Shown: positions 12,641 to 23,650 of the stretch, piece after piece | Position numbering within the stretch: position 1 is the stretch's first letter | Layout of the letters: each line of letters opens with the position of its first letter | Assembly: GCA_036936605.1 (NCBI GenBank) | Contig: JAUPFV010000002.1 | Location: 332,977,215 to 333,041,214, forward strand | From: Limnanthes douglasii subsp. nivea | Taxonomy: Eukaryota > Streptophyta > Magnoliopsida > Brassicales > Limnanthaceae | Length of the DNA stretch: 64,000 nt | Reading direction: 5' to 3' | Notes under the pieces: generated by a model | Databases searched by the model: none | Seen by the model: the letters and a program-made list of their open reading frames with translations, nothing else | What the model was told of the DNA's origin: nothing | Position numbers and translations under genes: made by a program

Positions 12641-12995
12641 AATCTATGCCGCTATTGATCATGGGACTAAGGTTATGATTATTAGGAAATTTCTCAAAGA
12701 GCATAGTTGTGGGGTTTTCTCTAAGAATGTACCTAGTAAACATCTATCTAGTGACATTGATGCTAAAGAAATTCTAAGTGAGGTAAAAAACAATAATAAG
12801 ATTGGTGCTAATGCTATTAAAAGTATGTTAAAAACCCGTCATGGATCAGAAGTTTCATATCGAGTTGCATGGTTTACTTTAGAAAAAGCAAGGGTTGATG
12901 TATTTGGTGATAGTTTTTCTTCATACGGTTTGATCAAAGGATATTTCAGCGCTATGAAAGCTTTGGATCCCACGAGTGTTTTTGGGCTTGATTGA
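12641..12995 (+). pseudogene. MULE transposase, N-terminal fragment
   Basis: The translated stretch contains YAAIDHGTKVMIIRKFL followed by KEHSCG, the usual His-Cys end of the MuDR DNA-binding region. It then has ILSEVKNNNKIGANAIKSML and a Y-x-x-A-W-x-x-x-x-K-A segment (YRVAWFTLEKA), the entry to the transposase domain. It ends in LIKGYFSAMKALDPTSV, equivalent to the L-x-x-Y-x-x-x-L-x-x-x-N-P-G-T region. A TGA at 12993-12995 closes the frame. The start is chosen by similarity; the open frame from the first ATG begins at 12675. Confidence 0.8.
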
Positions 12996-13059
12996 AGGAT
13001 AAGCTTAAGTTGATGCCTAAATGAATTAAAGATAGGATAGGATACTTATCAAATTTCAA

Positions 13060-13662
13060 GCATGTGCATTTTCCTCTACAAAGCATGAGCTTTTTAACTG
13101 TATGGAAAAACTGTTAAAAATTAGTGGAAAAATTGTTTCTGAAGTTTTAGATAATCTTTCTCCCAAAACTATGCGAATGCATTTTTTTAAAGGAAAAAAT
13201 TTTGGGTCTATTTCTTCAAGTGTTGTTCAGTCGTTTAATGCGCAGATTATGCTTTATCGCGATCTTCCCGTAATGGAATTGATCGATAAAATTCATATTA
13301 AACTTATGGTTCAGCTGTCCAATCGCCGTGTAGAATCTAGTAAATGGACTAGTGTGTTATGTCCTAGAATGGATAAGATGTATAGACAGAATATTGAGGA
13401 TAGAAGATCTTGTTTTTTCCATGCACCATCGGAATATGTTTTTGAAGTATATTCGATACCCAAAATGGTAGTTGATATTTTAGATTATACATGTTCATGT
13501 GGCCATTGGCAATCCAAATGTTTCTATTGTGCGCATGCTTTAGCCGTTATAACAAAAACTCAAGAAAGTCCGTTTGATTTTGTGGAGAAGTACTTTTATT
13601 CGACACCATATAAAGCTCAAAATTTAATATGTAGAAGTCTTTTATGTATGCACAAACCATAA
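13060..13662 (+). pseudogene. MULE transposase, C-terminal fragment with SWIM finger
   Basis: The open frame from ATG 13102 reads through SPKTMRMHFFKGKNFGSISSSVVQSFNA, matching the W-x-R-x-x-F-x-G-x-R-Y-x-x-x-T-S-N-x-x-E-S-x-N region of MULE transposases. Next come LPVMELIDKIHIKLM and the SWIM zinc finger CSCGHWQSKCFYCAHALAVI (about 13491-13550, with ligands C-x-C and C-x-H). The end FVEKYFYSTPYKAQN is the standard tail of these proteins. It is likely inactive because the DDE core is absent. Its ligands and reading frame are unusually well kept beside the decayed N-terminal flank. Confidence 0.85.
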
Positions 13663-13680
13663 TGCCACAATCAATGGTAC

Positions 13681-14955
13681 CTAGCTTTTGTTGTGGACAA
13701 TTGCGTTCATTTATTAATGGGAGACTTACCTAATGGGTCTTAAATGAGTTTCTATTTACCCAACCCTACCATAAAAGACTCATTTTACAAATAGATCCAG
13801 GTATTTAAAAAAAAGACTAAATTACCTTCAAACAAAACAATTCAACCCCAAATCAAGACATGCCCTAATTTCTCAGCTCTTTCTCCTCGACTCTATATTC
13901 TTCCAAAACCTTTTTTCTCCAACATCGACTACTGATCAACATCCACATTTCTCTCTCAACCGAATCTTCATGGTGAGAAAATTCGCTCCATCGCCGCCGA
14001 TAGACTCTCCCCATCGACGAAAACCTAAATGGGTAAGTTGTGATTTACCTTTTATTCATTTCTCTTTTCTGCCTTAGTTGAATCAACGTAATTGTTTCTT
14101 TTATCCTAAAATAGGATACCTGGTGGTTTACTATAACTTATTTCTTTCAAACTTACCCTTAATTAGGATTTAAATAAGTCCTATTTAGTTACTATGATTA
14201 TGGCATTTCTTGTTATATGATAAAGCTCTATGCTACTGACTTTCTCTCTCTTGCTTTTGCGGTTCTTAAAACATTATTTTTGGTTTTAAACTGTTTTTAT
14301 CATAACAATAGAACCGTGGATGACTATTTATGGCTAATTTCTATAAAAATTACGCTTATTTAGGGTTTAGAAAAGTAACATAATAATTATAGAGTATGAG
14401 TAGGTTGTTGTGAAGCTAAAGTCGATTGAGAAATTTATTTTGTTTGAGTACAATTTAGTTTTTTTTTAAAGATTTATTTGTAAAATAGATGTATTTATAA
14501 AATATATTTTTAGTAGGTTTCCCTTCCAATAACGTTTTGGACTTGTCAATGGGTTTCAATTCATTTTTGTAGTAGTTTTGATTTATAATTATAACTTATA
14601 TAAAAATCAATTACTTTTACGTTTTAGAGTAAGTCTTGATAAAAAGACATATATAATTTTAATTTTGCTAGCTATATATATATATTAATTTTGTTAAAAT
14701 GGACTAATTGGATAAAATATAAATAATATATTACGAAATCAAATATTTATTATTATGTTCTTAACCCATAGAACTTTAAGCTACGTTGATTTTATATTAA
14801 AGGAACTATAACGGTTTCATCCGTTAATCTTTAAAAATGTTTAATTAACAATCATGAAAAGAATAAATGAAGTCCTACCATGCCACTTGCTATTTGGATA
14901 ATATTCTCTAATAATTTCAATCTCCTTGACCTTCAGACTTATTCATCTCTCCCTG
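13681..14955. other. non-coding DNA upstream of the dehydrin gene
   Basis: No gene is assigned. At 13970 a short ATG frame (MVRKFAPSPPIDSPHRRK) runs into TGGGTAAGT at about 14031-14038, a good splice-donor context. This could be a captured or broken first exon, but no following exon was found. A MYB-like pair AACGG/CCGTT lies at about 14810-14825. The stretch is otherwise AT-rich. Confidence 0.4.
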
Positions 14956-14961
14956 TGACCC

Positions 14962-14968
14962 TATAAAA
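14962..14968 (+). promoter_or_regulatory. TATA box of the dehydrin gene
   Basis: TATAAAA in the context CCCTATAAAACACCCC lies 99 bp upstream of the ATG. A CT-rich start region (CTCAATCTCTTCAATCTC) follows at the expected distance of about 25-35 bp. I saw no clear ABRE or DRE core in the nearest 100 bp, which fits a HIRD11-type gene expressed broadly, but this is inference. Confidence 0.7.
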
Positions 14969-15011
14969 CACCCCTCAATCTCTTCAATCTCAACACATCC
15001 AGATCCAAATT

Positions 15012-15052
15012 CAAACCAAACCCAAACTCAAACCAAACCCAAACTCAAACCC
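15012..15052 (+). repeat. 17-bp tandem repeat in the 5' leader
   Basis: The CA-rich unit CAAACCAAACCCAAACT occurs twice exactly (15012-15028, 15029-15045), followed by a partial third copy. It lies in the predicted untranslated leader between the TATA box and the start codon, and gives an A/C-only, probably unstructured leader. Confidence 0.85.
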
Positions 15053-15066
15053 TTTTCTATACAAGA

Positions 15067-15351
15067 ATGGCAGGAATCATAAACAAAATCAGCGAAACTC
15101 TCCACATCGGAGGTGACCACAAGAAAGAAGAGACGCACAAAAAGGAGGAAACCCACAAGAAAGAGGAAGAGCACAAGAAAGAGGAGCACAAAGAAGGAAT
15201 CGTCGACAAAATCAAAGACAAAATCCACGGTGGCGAATCGCACGGTACCACCGGAGACAAGAAAGATAAAAAGAAGAAAGACAAGAAGAAGAAGGAAGGA
15301 CACGGACATGAACACGGTCACAGCAGCAGCAGTGACAGTGACAGTGATTAA
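15067..15351 (+). CDS. KS-type dehydrin (HIRD11-like LEA protein)
   Basis: The gene encodes a 94-residue, highly hydrophilic, probably disordered protein. It starts MAGIINKI with an IGG at 14-16, as in Arabidopsis HIRD11. Next are KKEETH-type repeats at residues 19-41, a single K-segment at about 40-55 (EHKEGIVDKIKDKIHG), a lysine-rich block at 65-76, a His-rich GHGHEHGH at 78-85, and a C-terminal serine tract SSSSDSDSD at 86-94. K before S defines the KS class. Dehydrins of this class act in cytosol and nucleus. The K-segment folds to an amphipathic helix on membranes or proteins, the His residues bind metal ions, and the serine tract is a casein-kinase-2-type target. The start is the first ATG after the TATA box. 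It is the only clear intact host gene here. Confidence 0.93.
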   Translation: MAGIINKISETLHIGGDHKKEETHKKEETHKKEEEHKKEEHKEGIVDKIKDKIHGGESHGTTGDKKDKKKKDKKKKEGHGHEHGHSSSSDSDSD

Positions 15352-15379
15352 CCCGGTCTAATCTCATTATTATGTCTAG

Positions 15380-15456
15380 GTAATTTTTATTATTATTGTT
15401 ATTTTTAATTTATACCTGATCGGGATTATTAATTTTTTTTGTTTTTTTTTTGGCAG
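15380..15456 (+). other. probable 3'-UTR intron of the dehydrin gene
   Basis: Twenty-eight bases after the stop, CTAG|GTAATTTTT opens a T-rich stretch that ends in a long T tract and TTTGGCAG|GTGC. The 77-bp size, T-richness, an ATTAAT branch-like word at about 15428 and the strong polypyrimidine-CAG acceptor all fit a plant intron. It lies outside the reading frame. Confidence 0.6.
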
Positions 15457-15505
15457 GTGCACCGGTTTGCAGTGAGAGCCATTTCATAAAAAATGAAAAC
15501 AACAA

Positions 15506-15515
15506 AATAAATAAA
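15506..15515 (+). terminator. polyadenylation signal of the dehydrin gene
   Basis: Overlapping AATAAA copies lie about 155 bp after the stop codon, in an A-rich context followed by T-rich DNA. This is a plausible near-upstream poly(A) element. Confidence 0.5.
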
Positions 15516-15519
15516 ATAT

Positions 15520-16259
15520 TTAAATCTTTTATGTATTGTTGAGTGTGAGATGTTATGGCTATGGCAGACTTTGTGAATCTGGATCCTATTTGAATATTTA
15601 TAATAAAGGTGTTTATAATAATTCTCTCTATTCTATTTTGGTTTTATATTTAGTTTTGTTTATAATAATTCTCTCTATTTTGGTACTTATTAATTTTTTA
15701 AGAGGAAGCTTATAACATCTTTTAACGCTAAAAAAAAAAAAAAACCTCTTTTAACGGAATTTTATGATAAAATAAACTGCTAATAATTATATTTTGTCAT
15801 GATAATGTCTGGATTTGGATTTGCCAGAGCAATCGAATATGGGCTGAGTCAAATCATGCAATATAGATTTATTTTGAACTGGGTTTTATTTATGGACCAG
15901 GCTATTCTATATATATATTTTAATAAAAATATCTTCCACCTTTATTTTATTACGTTAAAATGTGTGGATGTTATTTTACTTCAATATATTTCATATCCTA
16001 AATTACTACCCAGGTCCTATCTATCCGGAATTTTTCTATTTTATTTCAAGTATAAAAACAATTTTGTTAAGAAAATATTTTCTGTCTATAGTTTCGTAAC
16101 AAAACTAAACAAAAAAAGTTTTTTTAAGAAAATGAATGATGATTTAATTTATATAGCAAATTTTAATTTTGAGTGTCAAAATATAAGGCCGAATCTATTA
16201 TCCATAGACAAAAAAAAAATTATGATTTAGGTTCAACTAATTCCAAAAGTATAAAAGTA
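15520..16259. other. AT-rich spacer
   Basis: No gene was recognised. It contains a 15-A run at about 15730 between TTTTAACG words, and a long open frame (15799-16230) of low-complexity composition without family features. A repeated phrase TATAATAATTCTCTCTATT occurs at about 15613 and 15661. Confidence 0.5.
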
Positions 16260-19130
16260 TGAGTTGAGAACATTAAAGAAGTCGACGCTTTTACGATTTT
16301 CATCTTATAGTCGCGCCGACGAATCATTTCTCAAGCAAAAATTTAAAGAAAATTGGATCAAGCTTGGTGATAAAAACACCAAATTTTTCGACAACAGTAT
16401 AAAACCCTATATTTTCCGTATGACTAGGTGTCACTGTTTCAACTCCCGCTAGCGTTTCAATGAGTTACTTCGAGGACTCACTTAGTACTACACATCCTGC
16501 TGGTTACTCAGGGTTGGAGAAAGTTTCATATCTTCTTCCCTCTAAAGTTAATGTTACTCATAAGGCCTCAATGATTCGTGAGATCACTTGCGAGGAGATT
16601 AAGTCTGCCATTTTCAGTACTAATAGTAATAAATCGTCAAGACCTGGTGGTTTTAATTCCAGTTTCTTCAAGTCCACTGGAACATAGTTGAACAAGATAT
16701 CCGTAACGGCGTCCTTGATTTTTTTCATACGGAAAATCTTGACACCTCTTAGAATTCCACTTCCATAGCTCTCATTCCCAAAAAGGATTCCCTTTCTATG
16801 ACCGCTAATTTTAAACCTATTGCTCTTTGTAATGTTGTTTACAAGATCATCTCGAAGATCTTAGCTAATAGAGTCAAGGATTATTTCCCCTACCTGATTT
16901 ATAATTCACAATCGACTTTCGTCTAGTGTAGGAACATCTCTGATAATATCATTCTCTCCTAAGAGCTTCAAAAAGGCTATCATACTAATTTTAAAGGTCA
17001 AATGGTAGCCCTTAAGATTGATATTATGAAAGCCTTTGATAATGTCCGTTGACACCTCATCCTTCAGATTCTTGTTGCGATGAAATTCCTCGATAAGATG
17101 ATCACTTGGATCATCAATTGCATTACCTCTATGCCTTACTCCATCAATATAAATGGAGATCCTTACGGTAACTTCAAAGGTAGAAAGGGTCTCAAACAAG
17201 GAGACAGGCTTTCCCCTTTCCTTTTTGTCCTTGTCTTGCAAGTCCTCTCTATTATCCTCAAGGAGAAGAGTAAAGACATAAACTTTCGATTTCACTAGAA
17301 GTGTCACAAACTCAAAATTACTAATCTCTCCTTTGCAGATGATCTTATGATTTTTTGTCATGGTGACGTCAACACCCTTCTCCTCATCAAAGAGGCTCTT
17401 GATGATTTCTACTCCCTTTCAGTCTAAAAGTTATATCTTTATATCGGGTATCGATAATCCTCTTCACACTGAGCTCCTGTCTATTATGGGCTATTTGGAA
17501 GGTTCTCTCCTTGTTAAATATCTGGGATTTCTTCTTCTTACTGGTCGTCTAACTCGCTCAGAATGCGTCCTCTCCTTCATAAGATTACTACAAAGATTGA
17601 TTATTGGACCTCCAAACATATTTTCTATGACGGTAGACTCTAGCTAATTAAGTTTGTCTTATTCGTTAGTCAGGTTTACTAGTCCTCAATCTTTATCCTC
17701 TCCTCTAGGATCATTAAAGAACTGACCCATCTTCTTTGTTTCCTCTGGTCGGGTTTCTCAATGAAAATACACGGGGCCAAAATGACATGGTATAATATCA
17801 CCTCTCCCACAAAGGAGAGCGACCTTGCGATCCTTGATCTAAAAATCTGGAATCGGGTAGGTGTCCTTAAGCATTTCTGGTCAATTATCAGTAATAGCAA
17901 TCACTCTATCTAGTGTGATTGGATAAATATTAAAAAAATCAAAATAATAATTTATGGGATCTTTCTGATTGGTTCCTCCCCTTCTTGGATTTGGAAGAAA
18001 ATAATTTGTCTTCGCCCGATGACTAGTAATTTGTACACGGTGGCTATTGGCAATGGCTCGAGTAATTTTTTCTAGTATGACCCATGGCTCCTCCCTAACT
18101 CTCTAGCTTTGCACTATAGAACCAATATCATCAAGGATTCCAAGCTTGGGAAAATCTCAAGGTTTTAAATATCATTCTCGATGGTCAATGGAACTGGCCT
18201 TCAAATATCAGATTGGCTAGAGATAGAAATCAGACAAATCTTCTGTAGATTAACAACCACATCCTCTCTCCTCCCCATTTAACATAAAATTCAATGACTT
18301 TCCTTTTTGGATTGCGAACGCTGGCTGCAACAATTTCTCAATCAGGAATACTTATAATGCAATTCGTATGCTTGCCCCTGACGTGGGGTGGGCCGTGTTA
18401 GTATGGAATAAATTCAATATTCATCGTCTCTCCTTTATTTTATTGCTCGCCATCCCAGGAAAAATTTCTACCATAGATAATCTTCTTAGTTGGGGTATCA
18501 ACACCCCACCTGATTGTGTCTTATGCAACTCTGATTCTAAAACTATTTCTCATATAATCTTTGATTATAGTTTCACTTAGAGTCTTAAAACCAATGTTAG
18601 TTCAAAACTAAGGTTCCATTTTATTGCTTCTTGTTGGCAGTCTTGGGTTTGCAAGGCGTCAAATTGGTCTCACTCTCAAATCGTCATATTTGGTGCTCTT
18701 ACTCTGGCGCGGTTACTTACCACGTTTGGAAGGAGAGAAACTTAAGAGTTTTTGGTTCCCCTTCGGCCATTGCCTATTTGGTTTCTCACCGAATCTTCTC
18801 TGATCCTCGGTTCAGATTCCTCAGCACCAAGATTTTCTGGCTTATGTAACTCAGTTTTATTTACTTATCATTTTTTTAGGTCCTCCCCTCCTCGATCCAG
18901 CGTTGTCTTCCATTGTTGTGGACTTCCTTGGAGTTTCTATCTGTCGGCTCATTTGGTCCATGTTGTGTTATTTTAATATTCTAGTTAATCTCAACTTGAT
19001 TACTCTTTCTACTATTTTTGGTTTAATAATCTTGTTTATCCACCATCGTATGTCGATTGTATCTCCTCGAAATATGCCTTAGATACTTGTATGAATAAAA
19101 TTTATTTTATTCACACCAAAAAAGCACATG
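16260..19130 (+). mobile_element. LINE remnant C (same general family as remnant A)
   Basis: The translation in shifting frames gives DESFLKQKFKENWIKLGDKNTKFF at 16318-16390, then EEIKSAIFSTNSNKSSRPGGFN at about 16590-16660. The best-kept RT block is 17080-17298 (ITSMPYSININGDPYGNF, GLKQGDRLSPFLFVLVLQVLS). The catalytic box FADD is at 17332-17343. The zinc-binding region at 18368-18580 reads WNKFNIHRLSF, NLLSWGINTPPDCVLCN. A VWKERNLRVF tail lies at about 18728-18760. The element fades into AT-rich DNA after an A-rich end at about 19118-19125 (ACACCAAAAAAG). Stops and frameshifts throughout show a dead copy. No 5' endonuclease was recognised. Confidence 0.87.
17080..17343 (+). pseudogene. LINE reverse transcriptase core, best-preserved block
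   Basis: This part carries two diagnostic non-LTR RT motifs: GLKQGDRLSPFLFVL (finger-palm region) and, 20 codons later in another frame, SFADDLMIF with the catalytic Asp pair. A stop at 17296-17298 and a frame change separate them. It would copy LINE RNA at the nicked target site. It is not functional here. Confidence 0.85.
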
Positions 19131-19629
19131 TTTATTTTTGTAATTTTGTTTTTCACAAATTCCTTTTATATCAAATAATATTTTAATATTTTTATTTATT
19201 GCTTTATTTGTATAATTATTTATTAAATATAACATAAAATAATCATACATAACCTATAGCCACATAAATGTTCAATAAGTGATAAATATTGGGAAAGTCA
19301 AATCAGATTATGAACGGTTATATTAACAAATATATGTAAATATATAAAAATAAAAATAATGGTACAAAACCCGAAATAACTCATATTTCTATTGTATTAT
19401 TTAATTATAAGTAAGTTGTCCATAATTTAAAACTCGATAAAAAATAACATACATCATAATTTTTCCAATAACATCTCTAAAAACATAAATACGTATAGTT
19501 TTCAACTATTTGTTGTTTTTAGTTTTTAATTTTTTTTTATCTTTCAAACCGTAATTTTTTTTTAAATACATACTTCTATTATTTAAAGACGAACAAAATG
19601 AGTTATGAGTGATATATTTAAAGATTTTA
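19131..19629. other. AT-rich spacer
   Basis: Nothing coding or repeated was recognised in this strongly AT-rich stretch. Confidence 0.5.
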
Positions 19630-20350
19630 TTTTCAAGGCTTAATTCGTAACCAAATTCTTTCTAATTTGGTAACTAAACAACATTTGTTTTTTCCGCAAC
19701 CAAATTAGACACTTATTTCGTAAGCAAATTACACGTGATTCCGTCAACTCGTATTTGTTTATACAAAAAATGCACCACAATAATGCACATAGTTTCGCAA
19801 TTACAAAAAAGTTAATTGTTTCACACCCAATTAATACTTATTTTTCACAAAACAACGTTGTATTTTTTAACACAATCCAACTTATTTAGCAACTAAAGTT
19901 ATAATTCTATAACTATTTTCTTCTTAATTTTGCAACACCTTTGTTCGTAATTCAGCAACTCCATTTTTTTATAAAAATAATCTCACAAAAACATGTATAT
20001 ATATTTTTGTGACTACAAAAAGTTGTTCTTTCACACCGAACTATCACTTATTCTCACAAAAACAAGTTTGCATTTTGTTTTTTCCCACATAATTAGACCT
20101 ACATAGCAATCAAAATCCTATTTTTGCAACGATATTATTCTTATTTCCGCAGCACATTTGCAAGATTTTTACAACTAAACAACAATATCTATTTTGCAAC
20201 CAAATTACACTTAATCATACAACAAACAACAATTAATTTTTTGCCACCAAATTATATATAATTCCGCAACTAAATAACATTTATTTATTTTTTTGCAACC
20301 AATGTCTACGCAACTAAAAGACTAAAAACAAAACAAATGACATTTCAGAT
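19630..20350. repeat. degenerate short repeats on a CGCAACCAAATTA theme
   Basis: Words such as CGTAACCAAATT, CGCAACCAAATTAGACACTTATTTCG, GTAAGCAAATTACACG, GCAACCAAATTACACTTAAT and CGCAACTAAA recur every 25-60 bp, interleaved with TTCACAC and ACAAAAAC words. Spacing is irregular, so this is an old decayed array and not a clean satellite. Confidence 0.5.
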
Positions 20351-20694
20351 TTTTTTAGAATTATGGTTTGAAATATATGACATTTATAAAAACACAAAAA
20401 CATGAGAGAGAAAAATGGTGTGCGGTATTTCAGATTACCACATGGTTTTTGTAAATAATAATTTATAACCAGGTTGTTATCTGTATTATATCAAACCTTG
20501 GGTTGTTATTTGTAAATAAGTCTAATATTATGTGATTATTAGTATAATATCTTTTAATTATAGATTAAAATAATAATTTTTATCTATTGTTTTTAAATAT
20601 GAAATCTTCATATCTTTATAACCATAATTCGGGAAAATATCTTAAAACCCCGATAATTTTTGTTTTTTTAATACGAACAAAACAAGATTAAAGT

Positions 20695-21450
20695 ATTTTT
20701 CTCAAGTAAAATACTTAGAAATGATGAACAAGATGTTTTTCATAAATAAAAATTTATTTTTCTTTCAAGCAATGATTTTTTTGTAAATAAAATACTCATA
20801 TTTTCGCAAGTGATGAACATCATGATTTTCACAAATAAAAATAAACATATTTTCGCAAGTGATAAACAACATGTTTTTTACAAGTGAAAAATCATTTTTA
20901 AAAGTAAAATACACATATCTTTTGCTAATAATAAACAACATGTTTTTCAAAAGTGTTTATTTTTCAATAAATAAAATTCATATATTTTTTAAGTGCTAAA
21001 CTACATGTTTTTCAAGACGAGAATTTACTTTTCACAAGTAAAATACACATATTTTCGTAAATAATGGACATCAAATTTTTACAAGTAATTTTTTTCACAA
21101 GTAAAATACACATATTTTGGCAAGTGATAAACAGCCCATTTTTCACAAGTGATTTTTTTTTTCACAAGTAATATATATATATATTTGTAAGTGATGAAAA
21201 AATATTTTTTAACAAGTAAAATACACATATTTATGCTAATGATGAACATCATGTTTTCACAAGTTATTTTTTTTATAAATAAAATATACATATTTTTGCA
21301 AGGGATGAATAACAAGTTTTTCATAAGTGAAAATGTATTTGTTTTCACAAGTAATGTTTTTCCGAAGTAAAATACGCATATTTTCGCAAACTGATGAACA
21401 ACAAATCTTTTCATAAATAACATTTCCTTATTTTTACAAGTCGAATACAT
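20695..21450. repeat. degenerate tandem repeat, unit about 65-70 bp
   Basis: About eleven units follow one plan: AAGTAAAATACACATATTTT, then CGCAAGTGATGAACA, then a variable CATGTTTTTCACAAGTGA and a T-rich end running into the next AAGTAAAATA. Copies begin near 20705, 20785, 20843, 20898, 20965, 21035, 21103, 21163, 21212, 21277 and 21365. Divergence and unit length vary. Apparent minus-strand open frames here (20765-20950, 21079-21450) are translations of the repeat, not genes. Confidence 0.8.
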
Positions 21451-22534
21451 ATCATAAAAATATTTTTTTTCTAAATTAAAAACCCATATTTTTGCACAAA
21501 CAAAATTGTTTTTTCACGACACTAAAAATTGTAGAGTAACCTACCATTGTAGCTTTATCTCTAAAATTTAACAAAAAATGTAGAACTAAAATCATATCTA
21601 AATCATGGAAAATAAAAACAACAATTGATAAAAAAACGAAAACCAAAAAATAAGTTCAAACCGTAAATTTACAATTAGTCAAATATAAAATAAAAAAGCT
21701 ATAAAATATTCTCAAATAAAAAATATAGAAACAAAAATGAGAAGAAAGATATAGAAACAAAAATGAGAAGAAAGAGAACGAGAAACCTAAAGTAGCCATT
21801 GAAGAATACGAGATTGAAGTTAGAAAATAAAGGAGAAGTAATGTCACTCTATTAGTTAGAAATAAAAAAAGATTGAGATATAAAAAAGTGAGGAGAAAAA
21901 TAAAGGGTTTGAAATAATATTACCTTTATATAATAAGGGTAGTATTGATATTTTGAAAACCATATATCTATTGGTAATAAGTAATTCATCATTAGGTATT
22001 ATATGATAATAAATATATTTTGGTATTTATTGGTAAATAAATTTGGCATCAGATATTTTTTGGTATTTTACCCTATAATTTAGACTTTATTTTCTACCCA
22101 CTTTCAAAAACTTCAGTCAAGTTTTGATCCAAAATTAAACTGAAAATCTTCCCCATATTTTATTTTATCCAGATTTAGTTTTTTAAATAAATAATTATAA
22201 AAAATCATAATAAAAACACAATACAAATAGTTTTAACATTTTTAAATTAATGTATAAAAAATATTAAAAACAAATCAGCCATCTAATTATTTTAATTGGT
22301 TGGATAAAATTATCGAGATTTATAAAACAAATATTCAGTTTATAAAAACTAGCACAACTACCAATTCGGTCGGGATCTCTTGTCAATTCTAGATGAAAGT
22401 AATGTTTTATGTCACACTAACATTGACATTTTTTTCCCGATTGAAAAGTTGTCGGAAACAATACGAAGAGTTTTAATCTCTTATTTTTCTTAAAATATAA
22501 TTTTGTATTTTGTACTTTATTGAATATTATATTC
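21451..22534. other. AT-rich spacer
   Basis: No gene is recognised. It contains an exact 26-bp direct duplication (separate entry) and otherwise simple AT-rich sequence up to the copia target-site duplication. Confidence 0.5.
21723..21774. repeat. exact 26-bp tandem duplication
   Basis: The 26-base unit beginning ATATAGAAAC occurs twice without change (21723-21748 and 21749-21774). This is a recent local duplication in non-coding DNA. Confidence 0.9.
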
Positions 22535-22539
22535 ATTAT

Positions 22540-22748
22540 TGTTGGGAATATAGATATCACATATTCCGCTTCCGACAAACCTGATCTCCATACTAGTGTG
22601 ATATTATTTGTTTTAGGCACAAAGGTCTGAACGACTTTGCTTTTGGTCCACCTACAAAAGCTCTCATACTAGTTGAGATATGTTCTTAATTCTATATCAT
22701 TGATCATTCTCATATCTAATCGATGTGGAACTCTGGTCCCACCTAACA
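22540..22748 (-). repeat. 3' LTR of the short copia element
   Basis: On the minus strand the 209-bp repeat begins TGTTAGGTGGGACC and ends ATATTCCCAACA, so it has TG...CA ends with TGTT/AACA inverted termini. It shares ordered blocks with 24728-24918, including TTTTGGTCCAC, ATTCTCA-ATCTAA-CGATGTGG and CCTAACA (plus-strand reading). Confidence 0.8.
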
Positions 22749-23046
22749 AAACATCATTCCAGACAAAGTACCATTTAGCCTCATCTTTAGTTTTCAGAAT
22801 ATAAATCAACACCATCTTTAAATAATCATCAATCAGACCTAAATAATATATGACTCCACTAATTGATGGAGTTCCGTTTGGGCACCAAAGTTCTGAGTGA
22901 ATGTAATCCACTGTCCTTTTAATCTTTTTAACGACTGACTTGCTGAATTTCATTATAGTTTGTTTCCCAATCACACAATGATCATAAAATATCAATGATT
23001 TTGCTTTATACCATTTCAATAAATCTATATTAACCAAAATAGGCAA
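22749..23046 (-). pseudogene. copia integrase fragment
   Basis: The minus-strand frame reads YKAKSLIFYDHCVIGKQT (end of the HHCC finger, with the first Cys replaced by Tyr: FYDHC), then VDYIHSELWCPN with the first catalytic Asp replaced by Glu, then YYLGLIDDYLKMVLIYILKTKDEA. It stops about 40 codons into the catalytic core and joins the 3' LTR, so the rest of integrase and all of RT are deleted. The zinc knuckle and protease regions between this and gag are too decayed to place exactly. Confidence 0.82.
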
Positions 23047-23650
23047 TCCTATTTCAGTTATGTGACCAATGCGCCAATATCACAATTGATCATGATTCTT
23101 TCGAACTTGGTTGTTACTCCATGATGATGTTATAACAACATCACTCACAATAATACTCTCCTGGATAATTTAAAACACATTTTCAAATTGTATTTCATAC
23201 ACACCATCGAGCCTTTTGTCACTTTGATTACATCATCTTCAGCATGGTAACCCCGAGAGTCTAGTGTCCCAAAAAATATCAGATTCATCTTCAACCCAAG
23301 AACATGTCAACACGTAACAATTATGACAACACTATCAAATATTTTGATCATGACTTTACCAATCACGCCAACAAACAAAGATGATCGTTCACTAAATAAA
23401 GTATTCTTTGTATTGTTTTATATGTATCAAAAAAATTACTTGAACTTACACATATGATATGTAATCGAGTACCCAATAATTTTACCTATAGTTTGAACTC
23501 GTAAACAATCCATCTCATATATAACTACTTTCACTATCATTAGAATCATTCACACATTATACTAGGTTCATAAAAAATTTCTTTTCATTTCCATTCTTAC
23601 CTTTCAGTGTCAGACAATCTCTAATCTAATGACCATTTTCACCGCATTCA

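Larger units (their letters stand above)
12200..13680 (+). mobile_element. MULE (Mutator-like) transposon remnant, internally deleted
   Basis: Two separated pieces of a MuDR-type transposase lie in order on the plus strand: the N-terminal DNA-binding and transposase-entry part (12641-12995), then the C-terminal part with a SWIM zinc finger (about 13060-13662). The DDE catalytic core that should join them is missing, and only about 80 bp separate the two pieces. A short stretch at 12405-12455 (CCCACATCGGTTAAACATGG...AGTATATAAG) looks like an LTR promoter scrap inserted in the N-terminal region. No terminal inverted repeats or target duplication were identified, so the ends are rough. Confidence 0.75.

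Noticed and set aside
15028..15361. Other open frames overlapping the dehydrin gene on both strands
   Set aside because: The HIRD11-like frame explains the sequence. The others are Phe/Leu- or Arg/Lys-rich shadows of its AAG/GAG repeats.
16906..17361. Minus-strand 151-codon frame
   Set aside because: It lies opposite the best-preserved LINE RT block on the plus strand; it has no domain of its own.
20765..21450. Minus-strand frames of 61 and 123 codons
   Set aside because: They translate the 65-70-bp repeat and contain the same peptide phrases again and again.
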